Shown: positions 47,139-58,700 of the stretch, piece by piece
Position numbering within the stretch: position 1 is the stretch's first letter
How the letters are laid out: each line of letters starts with the position of its first letter
Assembly: GCA_030374765.1 (NCBI GenBank)
Contig: JARGXX010000117.1
Span: forward strand, 1,240,001 to 1,304,000
Length of the DNA: 64,000 nucleotides
DNA from: Agarophyton chilense
Lineage: Eukaryota > Rhodophyta > Florideophyceae > Gracilariales > Gracilariaceae
Direction: 5' to 3'
Translations under genes and position numbers: made by a program
Notes under the pieces: model-generated
Databases searched by the model: none
Seen by the model: the letters and a program-made list of their open reading frames with translations, nothing else
Told to the model about the DNA's origin: nothing

Positions 47139-47609
47139 ATGGCACCCCCGCGCAACTTCTTCACCAACGATAGCAATTGTCCACCTCCGGACTTTGCACC
47201 GTATGGATGTGAAACGTATGTAAATTCATCACGGCACCAAGCTGCCTCTAAGCCGGCTGATAACGAACAGCGCAAACTCTTTTGGGAGACGGTGTTAAAT
47301 TCCCGTGAAGATCCGCACAAAACTGAGAAGTCTTCTTCTAAAAAAAGCTCTTCAGCGTCGTCTTCATCTTCCACCAGATTGTCCGCGCTACCCACCAAGC
47401 GGAAGAACTTTCACTGCATCACATGCAGAACTGGATATGTCCAGAAAGGAGATTATATGCGTCATATTCGTACTCGACATCAGGGTATCCGTCCATATCT
47501 CTGCGCGACTTGTGGAGAAAGTTTTTCTAGGAGGTCTATTCTGAATAAGCACTTGAAGACACACGAAAAGGAGCGCAAGGGATTACCTAACCCATCTATA
47601 TCCAAATGA
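47139..47609 (+). CDS. C2H2 zinc-finger protein, two fingers
   Basis: 156 residues from ATG at 47139. The N-terminal 75 residues are low complexity with a Ser/Lys-rich block (KSSSKKSSSASSSSSTR). Two consecutive fingers follow: CITCRTGYVQKGDYMRHIRT ending H-Q (Cys2, His-x4-His) and CATCGESFSRRSILNKHLKT ending His-x3-His, joined by the typical linker HQGIRPYLC. Likely a DNA-binding nuclear regulator; the target is unknown. Confidence 0.8.
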   Translation: MAPPRNFFTNDSNCPPPDFAPYGCETYVNSSRHQAASKPADNEQRKLFWETVLNSREDPHKTEKSSSKKSSSASSSSSTRLSALPTKRKNFHCITCRTGYVQKGDYMRHIRTRHQGIRPYLCATCGESFSRRSILNKHLKTHEKERKGLPNPSISK

Positions 47610-48372
47610 TATGGCTGCCTCGTTCGAGCTTTGTAGTGGGACATGGAAAGGAGAACAGAAAACGACGAAATCAATGAATGTACATGTTGCCTTCATCCTT
47701 TTTAGTGCTTACATGCAGATAGATACATATTGCTAACCTGTACAATGATTTATAGGCTTGCTACTATTCAGCTATCGTTCTGACCTCCACTCAAGCTTCT
47801 ATCCGCCGCCTTCGATACTATCGAGTATTCACGAGGGCCCTGGAAGCTCTGTGAAATCGTTCAATTACAAATGCACCGAGTTCTTCGATATCGTGAGGGA
47901 CTCTCATCCCGTTTCTGGGAAAATAAAGATTATTTACCGCTTGTTCGTTTGAATTGAGTGCACTCGTATGAGCCTGCATCAAAGTTATTTTTGTAAAACA
48001 GTACTTACAACAGCTAAAAACAAGACCTGAGTATAAATTTCGAAGAAGAGATTCTTCTAAAAAACGATATGCATTGGACATCGGCTGCATCTAGACAAGT
48101 ATTCACGTTTTATAACTAACGACTGAATGCTTGCGTTGCGGGCGAGGAACGCTCCAGTCATGGTATAGACAGTCTGGCATGATAAAAATGAACAACGCGC
48201 AGCAGGCGTCCGCGTTTAGGTCGAAATCGCTTCAAATGAGGAGACATATAAGGCTTACCATTGGTCTTCTAATGAAACATTCTATCGATTGAGACGCTCA
48301 ACAAAGCCGAAAGCAGGGTCGAAGAGACTAGAATTCACTTGCACCTGAAACGCACGAATCATCACGTGATAA
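47610..48372. other. Intergenic between convergent zinc-finger and glycosyltransferase genes
   Basis: AT-rich, no credible ORF, RNA gene or repeat recognised. Holds the two 3' ends. Confidence 0.45.
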
Positions 48373-49551
48373 TTATTTCACGCATTGTGTAGCAAATCCT
48401 TGGGAGTCAACGGTAACATTCCCAATGTATCCAGCCGCTTTTGAGAAACTGCTCTTTATAGCGACAATATGCTTGCTTTTGGACAATAAAACGAGCTCGA
48501 TCATGGTATTGAAACATTCTGTGATATTTAACTGGCAACCCTTCGTATGTACAGGCACAATATCGTCGAACCGGATCATATTGGCCTTCGAGTTCTTCTT
48601 CTTGAGCACTTTTTCAAATATATCGCGAAAGGAGACGGTATCCGTCGCGAGGTAGAAGTCGTGCACGCCGTACTTCTTCCCAATTTGCAATGCAGGAGAA
48701 GCCAAACACGAAGCAATTCGCATTGGACTGAGGTCCGCGGGAAATCTGATGCCTTTTTCCCCAAGGCCTGTTCCTAATCGGGCATGAACGCCAATGAAAG
48801 GCCTTTGAAGTAGGGAGCTCCTTTCCTCGAGCAATTGATGTAGACGAGGCGAGGGCTTGAGCATGGCGTTGAATATGGCGGAAAACATCTTTGGTGGAAC
48901 ATTGTTTAAAGATTCAGACACGTTCGAAAACGTTCGCGAGAGCGCAAGCTGCGGGTGTCGCCTGGTAAAATGCCCGCAGAGATAATGAGCGTTGGTTGTA
49001 GTTCCCTGTGAGAAAATGACAAAATGTTCGGGACGCAAAACCTGTTCCAAAGACAACGGTCTCGCACACAAGCGGTCACAAACGTAAACGGACTTCGACT
49101 TTTGCTCCTCGAGACGATCCTCCTCTTTAAATTTCAAGTCACGAATCTGGGTCGGTAAGAAGAACTGGAATATAGAGTTTGGCTGTATCCAGTCCAGCAG
49201 TAATACTCGGTCAGAAAACGAAGCCATTACGAATGCGGTGACGAGGGAGAGAAAACGATCACCAACTCCGGGATGCGGTTCATCAAATCGAAGGACAAGC
49301 CTTGGCGCTTGGTGGCGCTGCTGCCGATGCCATTTTATATAGCGATTAATTAGGTGCTCTTGCACTATGTGCTCGATGACAACCTCTGGGGTCGGAGTGG
49401 GCGATAGAGATGGCGTTGGGGAGGGCGTTGTTGAGCGAGTGGGAGTAGATGTTTGAATTGATGTTGGCGTTCGGGTTGGTGCGACTGAAGCATGTACAAA
49501 ACATACGTGAATGAGAACAGCTATGAAACATAAATGCGGTCGGTGACGCAT
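48373..49551 (-). CDS. Fucosyltransferase-like glycosyltransferase, secretory pathway
   Basis: 392 residues from ATG at 49551. Residues 1-21 (MRHRPHLCFIAVLIHVCFVH) are a signal anchor; a Thr/Ser/Pro-rich stem of about 35 residues follows. The catalytic part opens with PGVGDRFLSLVTAFVMASFS, a GT-B N-terminal motif of alpha-1,2/1,6-fucosyltransferase-like enzymes. IGVHARLGTG corresponds to the GDP-fucose-binding H/Q-x-R box, DFYLATDTVSF to the strand after it, and MIELVLLSKSKHIVAIKSSF to the final conserved motif. It probably adds fucose or a related sugar to glycans in the Golgi. Donor and acceptor cannot be stated. Confidence 0.72.
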   Translation of the reverse strand: MRHRPHLCFIAVLIHVCFVHASVAPTRTPTSIQTSTPTRSTTPSPTPSLSPTPTPEVVIEHIVQEHLINRYIKWHRQQRHQAPRLVLRFDEPHPGVGDRFLSLVTAFVMASFSDRVLLLDWIQPNSIFQFFLPTQIRDLKFKEEDRLEEQKSKSVYVCDRLCARPLSLEQVLRPEHFVIFSQGTTTNAHYLCGHFTRRHPQLALSRTFSNVSESLNNVPPKMFSAIFNAMLKPSPRLHQLLEERSSLLQRPFIGVHARLGTGLGEKGIRFPADLSPMRIASCLASPALQIGKKYGVHDFYLATDTVSFRDIFEKVLKKKNSKANMIRFDDIVPVHTKGCQLNITECFNTMIELVLLSKSKHIVAIKSSFSKAAGYIGNVTVDSQGFATQCVK

Positions 49552-49944
49552 AATTGTAGCACGTATCCTGACGCAGCGGTCACCAGGAAAAGGTGAAGTA
49601 TGAAGATGAGAAAAAGGAAGAATGGTCGTATTGTTTATGGGTTAGATATGAAGAAAGTATGGAGAACATATATGGTGTAAGAGATCTTGCCGTCATATTC
49701 GAATTGGGGCGAGAACTTGCACAGCTAGGCCACGGCGGTGGAAGGCTTCTAATTTCACCGACGACATGTAGACGTGATGGTTTGCTGCAGCTCTGCGACA
49801 ACGCAGGTGCTGGCGGATGCCACATCCATCTTCCATGTGGTTGCGACGCGACGTCCCCAACAGTGGATAGCACATCCAACGGTCAAACGGTCAAAAATAT
49901 AAGATTAAATAGCAGTTTTGCGAGCCCACATGTTAGAATCATTT
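49552..49944. other. Intergenic upstream of tRNA-Ala
   Basis: Probable promoter of the glycosyltransferase-like gene at its left end. No RNA or protein gene seen. Confidence 0.4.
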
Positions 49945-50028
49945 GGGTCTATGGCGCAGTGGTTGACTTCATTACAGCGCGTCCGTTTTGCATACGGAAG
50001 GTCGGGGGTTCAATCCCCCCTAGATCCA
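49945..50028 (+). tRNA. tRNA-Ala(UGC) with 11-nt insertion in the D-loop
   Basis: Acceptor GGGTCTA/TAGATCC (one G-T), D-stem GCGC/GCGC, anticodon stem TCCGT/ACGGA with loop TTTGCAT (anticodon TGC), T-stem GGGGG/CCCCC, T-loop TTCAATC, discriminator A. TTTT at 50043-50046 can end transcription. The D-loop is 19 nt (AGTGGTTGACTTCATTACA); taking out 11 nt leaves AGTGGTTA. Same site as in the tRNA-Asp above. The acceptor lacks the G3-U70 pair in its usual place only if mis-aligned; the third pair is G-T as expected for Ala. Confidence 0.82.
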
Positions 50029-50693
50029 CATCCGCATAGTTATTTTGCAGAATACTTTTGGAATGTGATGTAAACCCGTCAAATAATTGTTTGCAACCAC
50101 CGCTTGAGATGTGCTTTTGGGTTGGGTTCTTGCTGTAAAATGTTCAGAAATCAATCTTTTTTAGTATCTCAGTTATGCCGGGTATTTTCAAATTCAGCTC
50201 TTCGTGGCCCACGTGTGGTGCACAATTCCTCACACATGTCCTAGTGGACCACATGAAGAGCTCCCCGCCCCTTCCACTAGATATTTCAAAAGTGCAGATG
50301 GACAAAACTGGGCACGGCAGAGAACAAGCAATCTAAAAGAAGAGAAGTTCATACGTGGTGTACAGTTGGTACCTTTGACGGTCAGCGACAAGACTAAGCT
50401 TCTTACTAAAAGATTACTTTTTTGTTCACTTTTCTCTGGTCAGCACATTTTTTCAGAAGAGAATGACATTTAAGTAACGCGTGAAGCCGCCACAACCTGT
50501 AATATCTTACAGACGCCACATAGGCTGGCCGACCTCAGCTGGACTCATTTAGATAATTAAGTTGTTTTAATTAGTGTAATAGATTAGCAATACAGTACCA
50601 GGGAGAATCCAGCGCCTCGCCATTGCTATTAACTTGGCTCGAGTGAGGAGTCTCTCTTTGAGAAAGATAGAAACCTTTTTAATACTCAATTAC
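50029..50693. other. Intergenic between tRNA-Ala and copia element
   Basis: No gene recognised. ATTAC at 50689-50693 is the left target duplication of the copia element. Confidence 0.5.
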
Positions 50694-50906
50694 TATGAGT
50701 GAAGAAACAGTGAACAACAAAGAGTTGTCTCGGAAGTGAGAGCGGAAACGCTCTCACTGCGAGACCTTTATATACAGCAAGCATAATGTAAACGGTAGGA
50801 TAAGAGCGGTCGCGAAACTATTGAGAATATGACCATACAAAAGAACATAGCACAACGGTTGTAAACGTCCGTGATGCATTATGAGTGTCCTTGACGGACT
50901 CTGACA
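50694..50906 (-). repeat. E5 3' LTR
   Basis: 213 bp; on the minus strand begins TGTCAGAG and ends CTCATA. Confidence 0.92.
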
Positions 50907-50919
50907 CCCCCCCTTGACC

Positions 50920-51326
50920 TTAAAAGGGAGTAACACATAATGCATCACGATGATCGGCAAACAAGCTTCCACTTAATGTCTTCGTTAGTATATCAGCATG
51001 ATTTTCCTTTGAAAGAACGTAGATAATATCAGCTGCTCCGTCTTTCACAGCATCTAGTACATGTTTAAAGCGAATATTGACATGCTTCACTCGTCGCATT
51101 CCTAGATATTCTTTGGACCACTGGATTGTTCCAAGATTGTCCTGAAATACTGGGATTGGTTTTGTCATTGGCATGTTGATCTCTTTCATAACGTTCCTTA
51201 CCCATTGAAGCTGGCGTATACATTCTGAAAGGGCATAAAACTCCGCTTCAGAGGTAGAGAGAGCTGTAGATTTCTGAAGTTTTGAGCTCCATATGATAGG
51301 AAACCCCCCAATAGAGATGTAGTGAC
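50920..51326 (-). pseudogene. pol: E5 RNase H C-terminal part
   Basis: Continues the pol frame after the solo LTR. Leaving out the LTR and one GTGAC, the frame runs from RRSRGGH straight into YISIGGFPIIW, then STALSTSEAEFYALSECIRQ (RNase H core), and ends DALCVTPF just before the purine tract. Confidence 0.88.
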
Positions 51327-52244
51327 TTTGGAGCAAAACCCGGCGACGGGAAGTGCTCTCAAGGTGTTCGAAGCCTTGCTCCCTAGGGGAGGCAGACTCA
51401 GAGACAGAGCCCTACGTTCCACCCGTAGTGTGGGGTGTAACTCCCACGGAGGATTCCGGCAGTACCGACGGAGGTGAGGGGTAGAAACCGTTGGATCGGG
51501 AATGGGTATAAGTATCCCAAAGAATGGGGAAAATCCGGCGAAGAGGAAAAACGGGGCGAGGGTCGGGCACTAACAGACACCGGACCCGAGAACCAGAAAA
51601 GGGGCGAAACAACAAAAGAAACCCAATACAGGGGCGAAAACCTGTCCTCGAAAGGAAACACAAAAAGCCCGCAACAAGTAAGCAGAACCCCCACGGGGTA
51701 TCGTGCACGCAGGTCGTCTAAGCGGTCCCAAGGGGGTGGTTGCACGGAACCCAAACGTGGGCACTCTCCAAGTGGAGTCGTTTCCCTACGCAGGCGTTGC
51801 TAACCAGAGCCCGTTCCGGGTTGTAAGGCCGAAACGATGGCGACGAAGAACCTCTAAAGGTATCGAAGACCAACCTTGGTTACCATTTACTCTGAGCTTC
51901 GGACTATCAGATCTCATCTCCCTAAGTAGGGCCCACTAACTAAACTCTACAGTAGTGCACACCTGCTCAGGGCCATACACGTGGAGATCCAACTGTCAGG
52001 GCCCAAGAGTCCAACGTTCTACAAATATCCGAAAATCGGTGCCAAAATTAAGCCACGTGTATCACGGGGCCAATCCAACCATGGGCCATCCGAATTTTCC
52101 CTTATAGGCGAAATATAACCGGAAAACAGTGCCACCTCAGCACACCTTAGAGGGGATCATAATCATAATCCTCGGAGGGTTCAATCCTCATTCTATGAGT
52201 TGCATCTTCAAGTATCCCCTAACTGGGCGTTGCTCTACAGTGAC
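51322..52244 (-). mobile_element. E2-family solo LTR, second copy (913 bp), in E5 pol
   Basis: LTR at 51327-52239, GTGAC at 51322-51326 and 52240-52244. About 95% or more alike to 19674-20589 by eye, with the same ends apart from TTTGG for TATGG. CACGTG boxes at 51978-51983 and 52054-52059. Confidence 0.88.
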
Positions 52245-54816
52245 CACCTCTAGATCTCCGTTTTTCGAGGTCTCTGGCCCAGTCTGCATCAGACCATGCT
52301 ACAATCTTGAGGTCAATACTTTTCGAAAGCTGCAGAGTAAATTCTTTTGTGCCTTTGAGATAGCGTACTACGTTTTTCAAGCAGTTCCAGTGTTCTGGTT
52401 TCGGCGCTGAAGCATATTTTCCTAGAAGCGAGACTGCGGTTGCCAGATCAGGACGTGTGCGAGTGCTTAGAAATAAAAGAGATCCAAGGGCTTCTCTATA
52501 CGGCACGTTTTCCATTTGAAGGGATTCCTCTTTGGTTCTCGGTGTTCTCGCATCATACAAGCAATGACCACAAGAGAGTGGATGAGAAACTGGTTTTGCT
52601 GTGGTCATATGACACAAATCGATGATGTTGTCAATCAATGGTTTCTGATGAAGATGTACTGTAGATTCCGTTTCATTGATTGAAACACCCAGATAGAGGT
52701 CTGTTCTTCCCAGGCCGCTGACATCATATTGACCGGAAAGTTTGTTCTTCACCCATTTGGTACGTCGCGATGGACCAAAAATACAAATGTCGTCAACGTA
52801 TGCCAGAACAATAACGGCAATTTCGTGATCGGAATAAATAAACATGCATGGATGGGATACTGCCTGTTTGAATCCCATCGAGATTAGAAAACAACTAAGG
52901 TTCTCAAACCACAATTTTGGAGCTTGACGTGTCCCGTACAATGATTTGACTAACTTAACAATGCGACCATCGGCTTCCGGAAGTTGATCTATTTTTGGTA
53001 GCCTAGTCCATATAGGTGCGTCTTCAGGGATTGGAGCATGTAGGAATGCTCCCTTAATGTCCACATGTTGGCGATCCCACCCAAGGGCTGTTGAGACTGC
53101 TAGAATGAAACGAAAGAGTTCAAAGTTAAGAACAGGTGCGTACAGGTCGGACTTGTTGCAGTCAACCTGAAAGATTCCTCTAGCCACCAGACGGGCCTTG
53201 AATCGGGCTAGAGCGCCATTATGGTCACGTTTAAGACGCAGTATAATACCAGAAGGAATCGCTTTTCCATGGTTAACGTCGGCGTTGACGTATGTACCAA
53301 GTTTGATGATGGTTTCAAACTCTTTCTTAATGCTTTCCAACCAGAAAGGGGCTTTGTTCGATTTCAGTGCCTGTTTTAGCGTTGGTTCATCTCCTGTACT
53401 AATCTTTGACGGCAGTACGTGAGCAACTGAGCAGGACGCGACCGTATCTTCCTCACAATCCGAGAGATATCCACCAATTTCCGGATCATAGGTGGACTCC
53501 TTTTCGGGGTAGTGAGTTAGTGAAGTGAGTACTGAATTCTCATCTTCACTATCCAGTGCAGGGTTTGAGTCTGGGATGTGAAACAGCGTGTGGTCTACAT
53601 TGGAAGCTTCCTCAGATGTAGCTCTGCTTGATTCTATGGTAAGAAAGGACAGTCCAGGAAATTCGGATTCAATGAAGCGAACGTGCTTCGTTTGAATGAT
53701 TCCTTCTGATGTGAGGATAAAGTGCATTCCGCCTTGGATGTGACCGAGATTAACACCTTCTCGTAACCTAGGCTGCATCTTTCGAAGCTGTTTTTCGTTT
53801 TGGAGAACTAATGCACGACAACCAAATGATTTTAGGTGTTTTGCATATGGTGGATATTCCTTGAGCAGCTCTACATATGGAATATTTTGCGTGGTGCGTT
53901 GGATAGACATATTGCGGGCATTGACTACTTGCTTTAAAGCGTAGTGCCAAAATTTCGTTGGAAGTTTCGCATGATTCAGAGCAGCTCTAATGGAGCCTTG
54001 TGGAACGCCAATGTACCGTTCGGCGAGACTGTTGGACGCTGGTGTGTGTGTGCTTGTCTCAGAGGTGTTGATGCCAAGCTTTTGAAATTTCTTTCGAGCC
54101 CGATAAAATTCTTTTCCTCCGTCCGAATGCAAAGAAAGTACATGATTTCCGGACTGCCTTTCAAACCATTTCTGGTAATTGATAATATGTTCCGAAGCCT
54201 CTCCTTTGTTATGAAGAGGTTTTCCATAAATAAAACGAGTGAATGCGTCAACGATGATGAGGTAATACCGGTGTCCGTCTCCAGACAATGTTACAGCATC
54301 TGCTATATCCGTATGAAGGTGTCCTGCTTGAGAAACTGAGGTTAGACTTCCACGATAGGATTTCTTAAATTTCCCTTTGGTACACGGGTCGCATTTATGT
54401 TTGGTTTCCTTATACAGGGGCAGAAGATTTTCTTTCATCATTGTTTTGATATCCTTCATATCCACAGCGTGCGCAAGTCTCCAATGCCAGATGTTGATGT
54501 CAGCACTGTTGGTTTCTGATTGTGTAGGCACAGTTGCGTCTACAAAGTCATCAACGGCGTCTACATCTCTGTCAACATTGGCTTCTGTGCAGCTTGGTTG
54601 TGTCGTTTTGTGTAAAAAACAACGCACTTTCGCCATAAACGCACGGTTCTTTTCAGAAAGAGTTGGTGACGAAGTACACTTTTGAATGTTTTCTGATATG
54701 TAGTAGAGCCCGTCAGGATGCTTTGGTGCTGAACCAATGATTTCGGAATCATTGTCCATATCAATCAAAAGCGCTTCATCCGGGAGGAATACTACAGCAA
54801 TTCGTTTTTCTGTCAA
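52245..54816 (-). CDS. pol: E5 integrase-reverse transcriptase-RNase H (pol)
   Basis: Long open frame. GAG-pre-integrase region IWHWRLAHAVDMKDIKTMMK with CDPCTKGK (zinc HHCC). Integrase core: D in LHTDIADAV, D in LHSDGGKEF, E in NSLAERYIG. RT in the copia pattern: RFKARLVARGIFQVD, QHVDIKGAFLHAPIPED, catalytic LAYVDDICIFG. RNase H starts at KIVAWSDADWARD and is cut by the solo LTR at 52244. No other stop, so it is recent. Confidence 0.9.
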
Positions 54817-54831
54817 GGCTGGAATGGATAG

Positions 54832-55914
54832 TTAGCTCATTGCTAGATCCGTTGAGGCAAGAGTGTTGGTTAAATGAACAGATGTAGTGGCTCCATCAAA
54901 GGTCCATTCTACGTTGCGGACTCCTTGTTCCGTAGCATAGATCGTAGAATCATCGCCAAGAGAAATCGGAACATGACAGGTCTGAGGATCTATTAGTCGA
55001 GAACTGTATGGAGTGAGATGAGTAGTAGTGCCAGAATCAAGCAGAAGAAGGTCAGACGATTGAGAGCGAGTCATCATTGCTCTAGTTTTGGCAACTGCTG
55101 CTCGATTTCGGTTTACAGTACTTGGAGGCTTAGATTGGTCGTCATCTTTCTTCGTGTCCCTGCTCTCTGATACCTGTTTGTCTGAGATGTATGAACTGGA
55201 TGTTTTGTTATCTCCAAGGTTGAGTCGGTTTTTAGGGTTACGAGGATTGAGGAAGCAATTCTTGGTAATGTGCCCTGAACGTTCGCATATTTCACATTTT
55301 GATCTTGCGGCATTTGATCGCTCAGAGCAGTTGTTTGCAAGGGAACGCGTTTCATCAAGCAAGCGTGATGATACAGTATCCCATGTTACGTTATCTGATG
55401 GAAGAGTTTTGATAGCAGCACAGACTGGGTTCAGTTGAGCTGCAGAAATAGATGCGACAAGCAGTGCTACAGAGGGTTCTTCAGGAAGTTTTGTGTCCAT
55501 ACTTGCCAGTTGTTCTACAATGCCTGTCATTTTATCTATGTGCATTCCCATATTCTGATCAAGACAAGAGTATCGTAGTGTTTCCAGTTCGCACATTTTT
55601 GCAATGCGCGATGCTGTCGATTTTGAAGCGTACCTGTCGTCAAGGCGTTTTAGCATTTTAAGAGGATGACCAATTTCGGATTGAACTACGCGTAATGCTT
55701 CATTGGACAGAGCTGCGACGATCATTTCACTAGCTTTCTTCTGGTTGTGTTCGAACTCTTTGCATTTTTCATCGTCGCTGGAGAAAGGATTTCGACTATG
55801 CTGGAGGACAGTGCCAATGCCTTTGGCATCGCAAGCAGCTTCGATTCTGATGCGCCAAAGTTTGTAGTCGTCCTTCTCTTCATAAGGCTTAATTCAAATC
55901 TTGTCTGTCTCCAT
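54832..55914 (-). pseudogene. gag: E5 gag-protease, two nonsense codons
   Basis: ATG at 55914 (METDKI), with a TGA at 55894-55896 as the seventh codon, then open through DDYKLWRIRIEAACDAKG to a TAA at 54832. Gag has a CCHC knuckle CEICERSGHITKNC; protease has LLLDSGTTTHLTPYSSRLI. After the TAA the same phase continues LSIPALTEKR into pol; relatives have NLLS here, so TAA probably replaced TTA. Only these two point changes separate it from a single gag-pol frame. Confidence 0.88.
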
Positions 55915-55996
55915 TGTTAGACAGAAAGACAGTAAAGATATCTGAAAGAGTATATATATATCGATATACACAGTGTAGTGTGTAGGCCCAATAACC

Positions 55997-56209
55997 TATG
56001 AGGGAAGAAACAGTGAACAACAAAGAGTTGTCTCGGAAGTGAGAGCAGAAACGCTCTCACTGCGAGACCTTTATATACAGCAAGCATAATGTAAACGGTA
56101 GGATAAGAGCGGTCGTGAAACTATTGAGAATATGACCATACAAAATTACATAGCACAACGGTTGTAAACGTCCGTGATGCATTATGAGTGTCCTTGACGG
56201 ACTCTGACA
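55997..56209 (-). repeat. E5 5' LTR
   Basis: 213 bp, same ends as the 3' LTR. Duplication ATTAC follows at 56210-56214. The sequence after the LTR end on the minus strand is GGTTATTGGGCCTAC, not the initiator-Met type common in copia elements. Confidence 0.92.
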
Positions 56210-56214
56210 ATTAC

Positions 56215-56510
56215 ACCCTGTGCTATATTATTTTTACCAATTGATCTTGAACCCATCTTTTCCGTATTATTGACCTGTAGTAATACGCATTAAACGTCAG
56301 CTCATTACACCATGTATTCTTGGAGTGCCACAGTCAAGGATACGAACCTTAGAACCTTCTTATCGACGCTATCTCAGTTTGAGACCCGTACGCTGACGAA
56401 AAATTTATTGCGTTACATTATGGTCTCCCAATTCCAAATCTTTTTGGAATATTTGAACCGACCTCTGTAAAGAAGAATTTATCGGATTCTAACCTTTGGT
56501 TTAATTCATC
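56215..56510. other. Spacer between E5 and E6
   Basis: No gene; may hold part of the 5' LTR or leader of E6, but no second copy is available to show this. Confidence 0.35.
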
Positions 56511-56542
56511 AACGATCCAGAAGTACAGAAGCAACTGCCATT

Positions 56543-57890
56543 ATGGATGCAGGAAACACACCCAACCGACCAGACTATAGGACTCCTACGGCGAAACCAG
56601 TTGCCACTGCAACGCCGACAATCTCGCCTGAACCACCTATTGATACTGGTAGCGACTGCAAGAGCCCGAGAAGCCATTCGAACGGAGTTCTGACTCCCCT
56701 GAACGTTCCTAAAAGGATTCGCTGAGAAGCCACTGTAGCAGAGCGTTTTTAAAAACACCTCAACAGAACCACCTCTAGGCCAGGAACAACCCAAGGAGAA
56801 TCCCGTAAGGCCGAAGGAATTAGAGAGAACATTCCCGCAGGGCTTGCCGACCTTCTCTGGCCCCGTTTCCGTGAGCTCTGCTCAGCCCAGGTGGATTCCA
56901 GTATGGAAATGCGACTCGCTGCGCCGATCGCTGACCATACGGATTATTTAATTACGCGGATTGTCCCCAAGGTCATTGAGTTTGAGCTATTCATAGACTC
57001 CCTCTTTCAGGCCGTTCAAGGAACAGTCACCAGCCAGTCAGGCAATGCAGATCTTAGGACCACTCCACAAGTCAACCATCTGGTTTCCATATGGCAACCC
57101 CCCAACTTAACCTCCAGAAGTGGCGGTATTACCTTCCCCTCGCCAGGAACACCACCAGGAAAATCCAATGGACGGACAATCTAAGAGCAGAAGAGAAACT
57201 CCGCGTCTAGAAGAGACACAGATCGCTCTACCCAAAGGACAATATGAGGTTTAGCTACCTCAGGGCTCCATCGGATCTGATAGAGAGATCGGTTCTTTAG
57301 GTCGCTATTCCGCTGGAAAGAAAAGAAGTAACCGCAGGAGAAAGAAGAACAAAAGAAGCAAAAGACGAAACCATTCGGACACGAGTGATTCCGAATCGGT
57401 TTTGACCATAACGACACACTCAAAAGTGGATGAGGCTGCAGTTCGGGGCCTCAAACCACTGGAAACGACAGACAAACTTCTCCTTAAGGTTCTAGACAAC
57501 CGCAAATAACGGCTGGCCGATAGGTCCCCGAAATATTCTGGTTCGGTGGCTGGAAGAGTCGCCAAATGGGCCAAACAGATGCCACTAAACATTACAGACA
57601 AGTTCTCGGGTTCCGATCCCATTGCTGTGCTTAGGTTTCTCAGTTTGTTCCATACAGCCTGCGATCAGAACTGTGTCCAAGAAGGCCCTGCTCTGTACCA
57701 TTTCCAATTCTTCCTTACAGGACAGGCGCGTGACCGAGTGGTTTCGAAGATATCTGGCACAACTGACCTCGTGGACGCTCAATACCGTGAGCTCTTCAGG
57801 TCATACCCTCAGGTTGTTCATTACATCTTGAAAACCTACGCCATGGATGAAGTTCTTTGGCCAGAGCTCTAAAATGACCGAATTGGCTTT
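56543..57890 (+). pseudogene. gag: E6 gag
   Basis: Begins MDAGNTPNRPDYRTPTAKPV, Thr/Pro rich. A clear capsid piece at 57546-57872 reads NITDKFSGSDPIAVLRFLSL and SYPQVVHYILKTYAMDEVL, like the gag in 19420-20770. Stops at 56723, 57182 and between. No intact knuckle is visible. Confidence 0.65.
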
Positions 57891-58700
57891 CGTAGACGAC
57901 CTTTGAAAGAAGGCTTACCGATGTGGAAACGTATTCTCCCAATGACGGCTTAAAAATCACTTCATCACGGGATTACTCCCTGCCATTCGGACACATGTTC
58001 GCAATTACCACACCGAGAACCCACAATACTCCTTCCGAAGGCTTTTTACTTATGCCAAAGGTTATGGAAAAACCTACAGGACTTCCAGGCGAAATGCTGA
58101 AACATCCAGATAACACGCAATTTCATTGCATACACCCAACCAAGCCCATTTGGTTAGCTCCACTGAATCGGACATGAATTCATTACTACATTATGCCGAC
58201 TCAGGAGATGTTCTAGCGGTTAAATTCAGTGCTCTTCCGTCTGGGCCCACATCGTATACATCCCAGGGAACTACAGCGACCACGGGCCCACTAACACCCA
58301 GGTATTCCCACGTTCCGGCCCGCAAGGACGTTTTTGTTCGCTCCCCAAGGGCTTTCTTCCTCTGCCTTTCAATGGACCATCCTTGTGACTGAACGAGATA
58401 TCATTTTGAAGGTGCACGCAAAAACCTCCCGGCCTTAAGGGAAGCAAACAATAGAGTGCAGCGATCCTAAAGAATTCTTAATAGGCCAAAGCAACGAGCC
58501 ATACTGACCAGTGGAAGCTCACGCTATTTCACGCCACCGGATACTCCGATCAAAGCCGCACAGGTCCACGCCATGGTAGACCCTACGGACGACCCCGAAG
58601 AGGAATCTTATCCTAAGAAAAATACGGAAACCCCATCGGAAAACTCTTAGACGGTCGACGCCAGGCGAATCCTCCCTCTTTAAGCCCCTGCCTCAACCAA

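Larger units (their letters stand above)
50689..56214 (-). mobile_element. E5: Ty1/copia retrotransposon with 213-bp LTRs and 5-bp duplication
   Basis: LTRs of exactly 213 bp at 50694-50906 and 55997-56209 differ at about 6 positions (roughly 97% identity). Duplications ATTAC lie at 50689-50693 and 56210-56214. Purine tract AAGGGGGGG (minus strand, 50915-50907) adjoins the 3' LTR. Gag-protease-integrase-RT-RNase H read in copia order on the minus strand in one phase. Without the E2-type solo LTR inside it the element is about 4.6 kb. Coordinates include the duplications. Confidence 0.93.

Noticed and set aside
46997-47398. Minus-strand ORF of 133 codons
   Set aside because: Opposite to the zinc-finger gene; acidic run is the complement of the Ser-rich block.
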